A DNA stretch of 64,000 nt. Origin: Globodera rostochiensis (taxonomy: Eukaryota; Nematoda; Chromadorea; Rhabditida; Heteroderidae). A program made the position numbers and the translations under genes. The notes under the pieces were generated by a model. The model was not told the origin of the DNA, did no database searches, and saw only the letters and a program-made list of their open reading frames with translations. The stretch covers positions 372,001 to 436,000 of the forward strand of contig JAEVLN010000015.1 of assembly GCA_018350325.1 (NCBI GenBank), in the 5' to 3' direction. Positions 53,611 to 64,000 of the stretch are shown here, piece after piece (the first letter of the stretch is position 1; each line of letters begins with the position of its first letter).

Positions 53611-54461
53611 TAGAGATCGGACTTGGGGATCGATCGAGATTTCGATCGAGAATCTCGATAAATCTCGAATCTCGAAAAATCTCGAATCTCGAAGATCTCG
53701 AAAAAATTTCTTCGATCGAGATTTCGATCGAGAATCTCGATAAATCTCGTATCTCGAAAAATCTCGAAAAATTAAACGAGATTTTTTCGAGATTTCAATA
53801 TTTTTGTTGATGTGAATTGCCAGAGTGTAATATTCAATGTTGTGGGAAGATCAGTTTGATAATTAGGTAATCAATGGGAAGATTTGCTTCATAAAAATCA
53901 ACATAATTTCTACGAGCTTTTTTCACGGGAATCTCGCGGGAAGGGGGGGGGGGTCGGCGGTGCCAAGAAAATTTGAATTTTTGACTCAATTTGTAACCAA
54001 AATTTAAAAAAAAAACGGTTGAAGCTTGGGAATCGGACCGGAATCCTGTACTTTTCCAGCGGGAATCCTGTTTAAAACTGACTAAATCCTGTTCAATTTT
54101 TGCGTGAAACCCTTCAAAATTCGTCAGATAGATGAAAATTTGAATCAAAAAAATTGAACGCAATTGTTTCCTAGTCATAGATGCTCATGGGAAGTGGTAA
54201 AAAAGTCATTTGCACAGTAGGAATCCAATCCCCAACCTGAGCACCCACACCACTCACCAATACACCACAACTACACATTGATCAATAAAATAAGTCCAGT
54301 CATTAGAGGTAACAAAACCGATCAAATATTTTTCTATCGAGATTCTTGATAAATCTCGAAAAATCTCGGTAGTGCCAAAATTTTTCGATCGAGAATCTTG
54401 AAAAAATCTCGACGAGATTTACCGAGATTTCGATCGAGAATCTCGATCGGTCCGATCTCTA
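53611..54461. mobile_element. hAT-like TAGAGA element (unit 2)
   Basis: Copy of 40871-41714 with the same ATTATAAT duplication. It has extra CGAGATCTCGAA words near 53675 and lacks 16 bp near 54070. Confidence 0.85.
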
Positions 54462-54637
54462 ATTATAATACCCATTTTAAACATTCCTAAAAAATCTTTA
54501 AACCCCTGGTTTAAGCTAAGCTTTTATCAAAATTTCTGACAATAAAAGCTTTACAATGTGTGGGGGAAAGCAAAAACTTTCAATATTTAGTCCATTTAAA
54601 GTTTGAATTTCCATATTTTAAATTCCGTTCGGCCCAT

Positions 54638-57600
54638 TCACTTTTTGCTTTTTTTGCTCACTCGCGGCCTTCGCTTGCGTCGTCTGAAAATAGAAATAAA
54701 ACAAAAAAATATTTTATTTAAACGATTCGGCAATCCTTAAGAATTGCGGTCCCGACGAAAATTTGTTAAAAAAATTTTGGATGTTTATAATTGTAAATAC
54801 ATGTTTTCTGGGGTAAAAACATGCGTAGAAAACGAATCCGTGCTCGGATTTTGCGAATGTCGAACCCCGAACCAGAATTCAAACATTTTTCGAAATTTCA
54901 AATACAGCCTTTTTTTAGGCTTGTCCAATTTTTTATATTTACATATTTTTACCCCGTTAACACTTGCATTATTTTGTTTTCTCATTATAGAACATTTGCG
55001 TGCATTTTTTTAAAGATTTTAAGCTTTTTGGGTTCATGCATAAATTATTTTTCACGTGACTAAAATTTCGAAAAATGTTCGAATTCAGGTTCGGGGTTCG
55101 ACATCCGCAAAATCCGAGCTCGGATTCGTGTTCTACGCATATTTTTACCCCAGAAAACATGTATTTGAAATTGCTAAGATTGTTTTCCGTCGGGACCGCA
55201 ATTCTTAAGGATTGCCAACGATTCATTTTGTCTTACCCGACGCCGATGTCGCTGTCTTTGAAGTTAATGGAGATGCGATTCCACTGAGGACGCCACTCAA
55301 CCGCCGCCTTTTCCCACTCAGCCCATTTTTCTTCGTCGCGCTCAATTGGACAACGAACCACCAGCCATTTGTCTCCCGTAAAGCGTCGCAGCTCCAATCG
55401 CTCCCCCGTCAAATTGTTTCTCAGTTCAAATGGCTCAAATAGCAGTAAGTAAAATGAAAAAGACCCGGGCAAAGCCGTGATGATAAAATTGACAGGACCC
55501 GTCGAGTTTAGAAATTCCTAGAGGAATAAAAACAGAGAGTCCAATAAAACAAATTCAAAAACTCACTAATTTGAGTCCTCCCATTCTTTCCGAACAAAAG
55601 TCGCATTTCAACACTTTCGGAAGGCCATCCCCGCGGGGCGTGTGCAACCATTTGGCCAAAGCTTGTTTAGAAGAAGCGTCGGCACTGTCATCGACCGTGA
55701 ACTCGGGAAGAGCATGGCTGAAGATCACTCGAAGTTTTGGGCAATCGCCGAGAATGGTCGAAGAGAAACGGCGCAAACGGTCGAGATCGGAGTAAAACAA
55801 ATAAAAGCCGCAAAGGTTGTCATTAATCAACGGCCAAATTCGGTGCCAAATGATTTCCCAACTGCGCTTTTGGATGCCGGATGTTCCGAAGAAAAGATTG
55901 GTCTCTTTGGAGGCGAAAAGTCGGCGAATTCGTTGAAGAAATTCGATGACATTTAGGTCGATGTAACTAAAACTCTAAAATATTGTTTAGGGCTTTCAGA
56001 ACAATTTAAGGACTTTATTTCAAGGCGCTCGAAGCCGACCACTTTGTCGGGAAGTAATTTTCGCGGAATCGGCAGCCAACGCCAAACTTTATCGTCAACG
56101 AATTTGACAATTTGAGCGCCATTTCCTTTCTTTGTGCGACGAATTTCCAAATCTCCCAAGGACCATTCTGTGGATTTGAAATGCGCGTCCACCAAACGGT
56201 CAAATCGATCGCTGAGAAGCGCAACTTTTAGTCCAAGCAGAAAAGGCCGACAGAATTTGAAGACTTCGAACAAAACGTCGTCACAAACGAAACTGAAAAT
56301 TCGACTTAAAATGGCAGAGTTGTTTCCCCCAAAAAAATTTCATGGATTCTTCCGTTAAGGCTTAGAGAGAAGTCGAATGATATATCATTTGTCCGATTCT
56401 GAGATGTACCCATATTCTTGACTTTTCCTCGAATGTTGACCGTTATTTGAAAATACTTTCTTCGGATTGTCCGACTTGGTATATGATTTGTCGAATTTCG
56501 AGCCAGGTACTTAAACTACATTTTTACCAAATTTTATATCAATCGACTCCACTCTAAGCCTAACGCACGAATCCGTAAAATGATGCATTGTTGAATTCGT
56601 TAATAAGGAAAAATTGTAGTTTATGGGGGTGTCACCAAATTTGATTTTTATAGCTCAATCGACAGAGCTCGCTGAGCTGAGCACGAATATGCAAAAATTA
56701 ATCGGGGGCAAGCACTTTGAAGCAAGTTATCAGCCCAGGACTGAAGTGTCTTTTGACTGGGGGCTCAGTTGTCCACTGATTAAAAAATGAGCAAAATCAA
56801 GCATATGGGCTTTAAAAATTAAGAATCGAACTGAATGGTACCTAGTGGGCGCATGGGGAAGTCAAAAAGGTGGGTGTGTGAAAAGCTATTTTCATCAACG
56901 GCTAAGTTAATCTGTTAATATTAGCCGTTTTGATGAAAATAGCATTTCACACGCACACCTTTTTGACTACCCCGTAATTCGCCACCCTCCCGTCGGGGTC
57001 CTGTGCACAGTTGTCTTCTGTTTAAAGTTGTCTGCGGAGAAAGGGGTTTCATTTTTACTTTTGTTACTGAAGTGTCCATTTTACAATTTTTTTTCCTTAA
57101 TTTCAAGCTTTTAAACCGGTTCAAAAACGGATTTAAATTCCCAATTTTATTTTCTATCAACTAATTCGTAATTTTTAAAGCCTATATGCTTGATTTTACC
57201 CATTTTTTAATCAGTGGACAACTGAGTCCCCAGTCAAAAGACACTTCAGTCCCGGGCTCATAGACTTTAAGCCTAAGCCTAACAAACCCCAACCTATGGA
57301 TTTTTGGCCAACATTTGATAGTAACTTTCTTCATGTTCTTTCCGAATCAAATTCAAAATTTTTATGCTCAATGTAAGAAAAAAGGGTACAATTTTTCATT
57401 TACGAACCAACCTCAAAATATGTAAGTTACTAAAAACACTAGCCTAAAAATCACATAAATTACTCAAAAAGACCAAAATCAATGCGATCCCGGCTTTGTT
57501 TTACTATATTGGAATCCGATTAATGCATTTTTGGGGCTTTTAACGATGCTTTTTAAAAAAAGCTGTATCCGGACACCAACTAAAGGCCCGGTATGATTAA

Positions 57601-57881
57601 AACTAGACCAAAAACTGCAAATTTCGCCCAATTTTTCGTTTGTGGGGGGCTGGATTTAAATATTTAAAAAATTCGCTTCTAAATTTCTCATTTGAAATTG
57701 GCTCAAAATATTATGAAAATCTTCACAAAATTCGAAAAATAAGGTCAAAATAAGGGCGGAGGCCTCAAATAAGGACAGTGCATTTTTACTATTCGCTGTC
57801 GAAAAAAATCGTTCCTTAAAAATAAAAGAAAACTCACATTTCTTCCATTTGTTTCTCCACTTTCTTTGGAGTGTCCGACAT
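54638..57881 (-). CDS. F-box-like family protein (copy G', unit 2)
   Basis: Duplicate of copy G: exons 57881-57838, 56292-56014, 55966-55567, 55517-55237 and 54683-54638, total 349 codons, all in phase. I noticed only single-base differences from copy G within exons (for example near 55350 and 55391), none creating a stop. Introns keep the same two insertions, so those insertions predate the tandem duplication. The conserved promoter box is at 57950-57986. Confidence 0.87.
54729..55216. mobile_element. Foldback MITE in intron 4 of copy G'
   Basis: Copy of 41982-42469 with the same AACGATTC target duplication (54721-54728, 55217-55224). Confidence 0.88.
56731..57258. repeat. Foldback element in intron 1 of copy G'
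   Basis: Copy of 43986-44511, including its nested palindrome. Confidence 0.72.
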
Positions 57882-57949
57882 TTAAATAATTATACCAACA
57901 ATTAAATGTGGCTAAAATGAACTTTTAATTCTTAATATAAACAAAAATA

Positions 57950-57986
57950 ATAATTCTGTTCGAATGATTGTGACAAAATCGTCAAA
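57950..57986 (-). promoter_or_regulatory. Conserved upstream box (copy G')
   Basis: Duplicate of 45205-45241. Confidence 0.5.
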
Positions 57987-59201
57987 TGCGGGAAGAGGTC
58001 AAAGCGCTGTGGCTTCGCACGCGTGAGAATAGTGCAGTCGAAAAATTGGAAAAAGAAAGAGACGGAATTTGCCAATCTCTGATCGGCGGCAGGGAAAGAC
58101 AAAAATCGATAAATTTGTGCTCAATGAGGGCAGAGAAAGAAAACATCCGTCTCTATTCCAGGGCCAAAAAGTGTGTCAACAAACAAAAAAAAGTAATACA
58201 GTCACGGTTAAATGTTTACAACCACTTACTGTAAAAATCAAATTCAGATAAACGCAGAGGTCGCATCTGTCCTTATTTATAAGATTTGTCCTTATTTTAG
58301 GGGTGCCAATCTTATAAATTAAAAATGTGGCCGAGTTTGGGGATGATTTTATAAAAAATAGACACAAATTAATTGCTTGACCAAAGTTCAATTTTTCTTT
58401 GGAACATTGAAACAAAATATAAATTTTTGTAAAATTCCAAGCTATTTTCTTAAAGAAATTAGTTAAAATTTCTAAATTTTTTCCGACTGCGTTTATTGGC
58501 ATTGCCGGGCTCCTTTCCCATGGCAAAATGTTGTCAAAATTAGTGTAAACTAGGGTTCGGATAATCGGGTTGAGATGTCCGGACATCGGTCGGGGTCTTT
58601 ATTTTCCTATTTAATAAAAATTTGAATTTTCTCTCAAATTTTCGCTATTTTTCTGTTTGAGTGCCTAATGGAAATCTTGAATTAAATTTACTGATTTTAT
58701 GCTCAATTTTAAAATATTGCGAAATTTTAGGCTCATTTTGGGAAATTGTGGATTCTGATTAACGGATTTCTGGTATAATTCACAACATCGCTTACTTTCA
58801 ACTCAGAAAAATGGAACAGGCGCACCCCTTTTTCAATTTAACACCTACAAGCTTCAGCTTTTTCGCCTTCTTCGTGACCGCTTGAGCGAGAAGAAATGAG
58901 AATAAAAATTAATAAATATTTAGTGGGAAAAATGATTTGGTCAGTGTTTGTAGGAAAACAAATGTCCATTCAAATTGATAAGGAAGGGCATTTAGAAACT
59001 TCAATACGAATGCAAGAGATAAGGAATGACATTCGAGATCGGAATTCCCCCCCCCCCCCTCCCCATTCATTTGTGCCCGGCGGGCTTCATTTTTTCTTTT
59101 GCATCTTTCTGTTCCTTTCCGTTTTTTAATGCCCAGGGGGGGCACACCCTCAGCAAAGTACGGTCAAGGGGCAATTTTTCGCTGAAATTATGCGTCCACA
59201 T

Positions 59202-60424
59202 CAGGGTTGCAACGGATCATCCGAAATCCGTTATCCGTTATCCGAAATCCGGTGTTTTTCTCAATCCGATATCCGAAATCCGATCCGACAAATTTTGGGC
59301 GCCAATCCGATATCCGAAATCCGATCCGACAAATTTTGGCAAATCCGATCCGAAATCCGGATAATTGTCCGATATGATTGAACACAAAAAATGAACCAAA
59401 GAGTAAAATATAATAGCATACCGAAGGGCTTATCAATAGGGTCGAGATTTTCAAGTTTTAACATTTTTTTTGTTGCGAATAGGGAATCGTGAGAGAAGCC
59501 CGGAAATAGCATTCATTTTAAAAATTTTAAAATTAGAGCGAGTTTAAAACCAGGGTTCGCAGATGAAAATTTTCAAAAGCCTCATTTGGTAGGCAAAAAA
59601 GCCTCATTTGGGACCAAAAAAAACCTCATTTTGCTAAAATCATGTTTTTTTTTGCGCGCGGTTTTCCCAAATACTTTTTTTATTGGGGGGGGGGGGGGGG
59701 TCGACGGTGCCGATAGGCGCCGCCGAGAAAATTTTCCGCATTTTTTTACTCAGATTGCAACTAAATTTGCAGAAGATGTGATCTTTTTTGCTTTAAAAAA
59801 AATTGAAAATGGCGTTTTCGTATTAAGAAAATTCCCAATTAGGTATTTCAAACCGGAAAACTTTTACATTTTTTTGACCAATTTTCTTAACAAATTCACA
59901 TCAAAAATTCAAAAATTTTCTCGGCGGCGCCTATTGGCACCGCCGACCCCCCCCCCCACCCCGCAAGCAGAATTCGCAAAAAAATTTTGTATTTTTGAAA
60001 AATGAAAATCGACAAAATTTTTAGTTAAATTCCAACAAAAATTCTAAAAATCGACTTTTTTTTGGCTTCCCCCCCCCCTCTAAAAATTTTTCTGGTTACG
60101 GCCCTGGATGGGAAGTTAAAATTTTTCTTCATTTGCCCATTTGCGATTTTTCTTATTGAACTTGAGTGTTACATTGAATAAATTATCATTTCCCGGAAAT
60201 CTTCTAAAAAAACACCAAAATTTCAGTTTTTTCCAGAAAAAATTTTTTCATCCGAAATCCGTTATCCGATATCCGAAATCCGGTGTTTTTTCAAATCCGA
60301 TATCCGAAATCCGATCCGACAAATTTTGGGTTATCCGATCCGAAATCCGTATCCGACTTTTTTCTCAAGAACAATCCGATCCGAAATCCGTATCCGACTT
60401 TTTTCCCAATCCGTTGCAACCCTG
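59202..60424. mobile_element. hAT-like non-autonomous element (unit 3 only)
   Basis: Ends CAGGGTTGCAACGGAT and ATCCGTTGCAACCCTG (one base differs inside). An exact 8-bp duplication GTCCACAT flanks it at 59194-59201 and 60425-60432. Units 1 and 2 show the empty site GCGTCCACATTAAAG. Both ends hold arrays of ATCCGAAATCCG and ATCCGACAAATTTTGG words. The interior has the GC hairpin repeat twice (59700, 59925) and no transposase. Confidence 0.92.
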
Positions 60425-60620
60425 GTCCACATTAAAGTTTCTCATTTTATTTATAAAGCAAGTTATAAGTCCTGCTGCTTGACGGAAGGGTCCCTTTCAA
60501 TGATGACTCAGTTGTCCACAAGTAATGAAATACTCAAAGCATAATGGAAAGTGGCAATGTTTTTTGGCATTACAAATTCCCATCAATTTTTTGCCTTATT
60601 CCCCCCCCCCCTCGTGCCGC

Positions 60621-60628
60621 TATATAAG
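60621..60628 (+). promoter_or_regulatory. TATA box, unit 3 SPRY gene
   Basis: TATATAAG, duplicate of 48379. The hAT-like insertion ends about 200 bp upstream. Confidence 0.45.
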
Positions 60629-60941
60629 CTCACCCCAAATTCCTGTTCGGTACGATGAGTCGGTCTGCTTTTAGGCTCTAAGACTGCGTTTTTGAGGTCG
60701 TTCCATTTTGATCACTAAACCAAAATCCCGGTTCTTCCGATAACCAATTTATGTTTAATGCATTTTCTTTTCAATAAATTACCTCTCCTCTATGGACGTT
60801 GAAATGGTCTTAAACCCTAAACCGGGAACACAACAATTCTGAATTTAGGTGAAACAAAAAATTTAAGCCCTGTTTTGAAGATTGATGTCAATGTTTGACT
60901 ATTAAAACATCGTGTAGTAAAATCAAATTTGTTTAATTTAG

Positions 60942-62581
60942 GAAGAATTTAAGCAGCGTCCCATATTGTACCCATCCCCCATAAACTTCTCTGAATATCG
61001 TCTCAAAATGAATGGTAAATGTATTAAAATGGCAATAAATTTTATTTTGAATTTTTTTGTGAAATTTCTATTTGCTGAAATAGAACAACAGTTGCTGAAT
61101 GCTCTGCAGGAAAAAGTGGTCAAATTGGAGCAGAATCAGAATGAACAGCAACTGAAAATCGTCGACTTGGACAAGAAAGTTGCCATGTTAAATTATACAA
61201 TAAATGGAAAAGGTAATTTTAACAAAATAATTCATAATTCGGAAATTCTCTGTAGGCATAAGTGGTCTTTGCTAGTGTTTTCCTGTTCCATCTTGGCCTG
61301 TCCTGTTCTAGGATTTCAGTACAGAAAGGAACAGATTCATAATGCATAGAACAGGAACAGAACAGGCCAAGCTAGAACAGGGAAAAATTGAATTCTCTCT
61401 TTATGAACTTCGATGGTAAAGGAAAGCCTTTCTAAAAAATTAAAAAAAAATATTTTAGATTTTTTTAACAAATTGAGTCAAAACATTCAAATCCCCCCCC
61501 CCAGAAGTAAAGCAGAAATTCAAAAAAAATATTTAATTTTTGAACTAGGGTTGCTTCCTGGCCCCAAAATTAAGTCGTCCCCGACCCTCGACATGGCCAA
61601 TCCGACCCCCGATTTTCCCGGCCCCCAAGAGGCCGGGAGCAACCCTAATTTAAACCTAAATTAAAAAGTTTCGGGTTCGGTAAATTTAGGCTTCGAGCAG
61701 CATTACAAGTTCTAAAATTTAAAGCAGGAAATGAACAGATCCAAAATTGTTGGAACCGGAAAACACCGGTCTTTACTATTAATTTTAGGGTTAACCCTTC
61801 AAAATCGATGGGATTCCGCTGCATGTCACCGGGGCCTCGCGCTCTCTGAGCTCAACCGATTGATTGTCCAGCAAAATGAATGGCATTGGGGTAAATATTA
61901 TTCTGTTTAAGTGATTTGATAAAAAACTTTATGTAGAAAATTTTCTGATTTGAGTTTTCTTTTTAGGGTTTTGTTCCGTCTTCGCTGAAGAGCCTATTCC
62001 AAAATGGGAGTTCGGCATTTTCTACTACGAAGTGAAAATCTTAGGGATAGGAGAGTAAGTTAAACAAATAATTTTTATTCCTTTAAAATATATATTAAAT
62101 TTATATATATATTTAGCTCTGTTTTTATTGGACTTGCGAGCAACCAAATGCCATTGAACGTTTGGGCTGGACGTTACGAAGGCACTTACGCATATCAAAG
62201 CAATGGCAATTTTATTGGCCACTATTTTATGGGATGTTCCTACAACAGTGGACGCCCTTGCATTGGAGGAAAGTCTTCGTTTGGCGTCGGCGACGTGGTC
62301 GGCTGCGGCGTCCATTTGGCAACTCGTCAAATCATTTACACAAAAAACGGGGAGCTTTTGGGTGAGAAAACAAAAGAATAAAAATTAAGCGCAATTTCAT
62401 TTTTTAAGAAATACACAAATTTATACATTATTTTAATTTATTTGCAATTATTTTGGTTTTTGCAGAAACTACCGGTTTGTTAATCGATTCTGCCGCCGAA
62501 TTGTTTCCGTGCGTTTCGTTGTCAGATTCTGGCGACAAAATTGAAGCAAACTTTGGACCGAATTTTGAATACAAATTCTGA
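60942..62581 (+). CDS. Coiled-coil plus SPRY-domain protein, unit 3
   Basis: Exons 60942-61014, 61084-61212, 61789-61890, 61967-62054, 62117-62361 and 62466-62581 repeat the unit 2 gene and remain in phase to the stop, giving 250 residues plus an unresolved first exon (candidate ATG about 60792). I saw no amino-acid changes in the SPRY exons. Introns differ slightly; the small TIR element in intron 2 (61546-61648) keeps cleaner ends (AGGGTTGCTTCCTGGCCC and GGCCGGGAGCAACCCTA) than in units 1 and 2. A hAT-like element has landed upstream of the promoter, which may alter expression. Confidence 0.8.
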
Positions 62582-62952
62582 TGAGGGGGAAGCCCCCGGA
62601 CAGTGAAAACCCCATTTTTCTTTTTAAAGGATACGGTCGATGGATTTTGACAATTAATACAATTCCTTTTCTTTTTAAAATTTGTCTGATCTGATTTTTG
62701 AAAATCTGCTCGATAAAGAAATCGAATTTTTCGAGACTTTGTTAACACTAAAAATTCCACAATTTTATCAATGCAACGTTCGTCAATCAGTAAAGTGAGC
62801 TCTTCTTCATGATCGCGTTGATCGTCTTTGAAACGCGGTCGGACCCAATTTTGTACGATCGACTCGAGAAGTCTCGAATTTTTTGGGCAAGCATTTAGTC
62901 TCAAAAATCAAGACTTTTACAACCCCTAAAGATTTCATTTTTAAATTCTGAG

Positions 62953-64000
62953 TAGGGTAGCTCTCCGTCCCCTCGGGGGCGGGAAAGTCGGGGAGGCCGG
63001 GGTTGGCAATGTCGGGGTCGGGGACGACCAAATTGTCGGAGTCGGGGATCGGGGGTCGGGATTCAAGAAACTTTTTTTCATAACAATTTCATAAAAATTT
63101 CAGCAATGTCTTCTACTGGCCAATCATAAAATAAATATATTTTTTAACTCATTTAGAGCACGGACCGATCGTGATTCTCGATCGAAATCTCGGTCAAAAT
63201 TTTACGAGATTCCTGATTAAAATGTCAATCGGTCCTCAAGTCCGGGCTCTACATTCATCATCCTCAAAAATCTTAAGAGTGAAGACGATTTTGTAATTCG
63301 TAAAAAATGTTTTTGAAGCTTTTTAGGAATGTGAGGAGTCGGGCGGTGCCGATAGGCGCCGCCGGGAAAATTTTTAAAGCTTCAACAATGTTTGTTAAGA
63401 AAAATTGCTTCAAAATAACAAAAATTGACCAAATACTTTTAACTTTTGGGAGTTTTCAGTGAAAATTTGCAAATTTCGATAAATTGAATTGAAAATAACG
63501 AATTTGGTCAACATTTCACAAATTTTGGAAGTTTTCACCGGAAAGTTGGACCCAAACAAAATTTGGTCAATAATATTGGTAAAAAATTTTGTACAAAACA
63601 ACCAAAAATGTTTTGGTTTTGGGTTTTGGTCCAGACCAGTGTTTTGCTGTTCCAACAATTTTGAACCTGTTCCTGTTCTGTTCTAAAATCTTAGAACAGC
63701 CTGTCTGTTCTGTTCCTGTTCTGTTCCGACCTCGAGAACAGGAACAGGAACAGAACAGAGTAAACTTTTCTTAGACTGTTCCAAATTAAAAATTTTCCGA
63801 GTGAAATTTAGTTTGAAATTTTAATCGATGATTCATTGGACAAAGTGTTCATCACTTGCTAGTAATGCTCGAGACTTAAATTTACCGAGACTTGAGCCCA
63901 GACTCGAGAATTGACTCCCAAAATTCCGAGACTTTTACCAAAATTTTTTATTTTAGGTTCAAAATAGGTTTGCTCCCGACCCGTTGGGGGCGGGAAAATC
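62953..64000. other. Repeat-only stretch at the right end
   Basis: Begins TAGGGTAGCTCTCCGTCCCC, a GGGGTCGGGG-type array, with a similar start again at about 63967. A 98-bp TAGAGC..GGCTCTA element (63154-63251) with CTCGATCG words, a GC hairpin (63340), and a GTTCTGTTCCTGTTCTG array (63650-63765) follow. No gene. Confidence 0.5.

Larger units (their letters stand above)
48057..59071 (+). repeat. Tandem unit 2 (11.0 kb)
   Basis: Direct copy of unit 1, lacking the 1,710-bp TA element and retaining the full SPRY gene. Contains SPRY gene 48700-50381 and F-box-like copy G' (54638-57881). Confidence 0.92.
59072..62952 (+). repeat. Tandem unit 3 (partial)
   Basis: Direct copy of the left part of units 1 and 2. 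It is interrupted by the 1,223-bp hAT-like element at 59202 and ends after ATTTTTAAATTCTGAG, where units 1 and 2 continue with CATGAAAGATTTG. Whether the unit truly ends there or continues beyond an insertion and the window edge cannot be seen. Confidence 0.88.

Overview
The window is eukaryotic nuclear DNA, most likely from a plant-parasitic cyst nematode (Globodera/Heterodera type). It is AT-rich, with short spliced exons, introns that are often 45-60 nt, and many small transposon-like repeats. Its genes belong to families I recognise as expanded in cyst nematodes: F-box-like proteins whose first exon reads MSDNPKK or similar, BTB proteins, and SPRY (RanBPM/SPRYSEC-like) proteins. The species is an inference from family recognition; no database was searched. 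All gene models come from reading splice sites and family alignment by eye.

Layout. 1-9.9 kb: 3' end of an F-box-like gene (+), a possible IF1-like exon, a truncated delta-COP pseudogene, a damaged BTB gene (-), an apparently intact six-exon BTB gene (+), and fragments of both families. 11.3-13.1 kb: a truncated SPRY gene (-) and a small coiled-coil ORF. 14.2-28.6 kb: a large inverted repeat. Its ~3.0-kb arms each carry a complete F-box-like gene, and the ~8.4-kb spacer holds a secreted Cys-rich (Ly6-like) gene and a caspase p20 fragment. 29.8-35.5 kb: one intact and one broken F-box-like gene. 35.6-62.95 kb: two full and one partial copies of an 11-12.5-kb direct tandem unit. Each full unit has a SPRY gene (+) followed by an F-box-like gene (-); the third is cut off after the SPRY gene. 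62.95-64 kb: repeats only.

The F-box, BTB and SPRY families are best known as substrate-recognition or adaptor modules (Cul1, Cul3 and RanBPM-type complexes). The region therefore looks like an accessory island of protein-interaction genes evolving by tandem and inverted duplication, gene conversion and pseudogenisation. Because the units and arms are near-identical, transposon insertions can be read by comparing filled and empty sites. This gives exact ends and target duplications for several non-autonomous elements. Many of them share one design: terminal inverted repeats made of arrays of one short word, a different word in each family.

No rRNA gene, CRISPR array or bacterial gene was seen. 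Almost all long gene-free stretches consist of these repeats.
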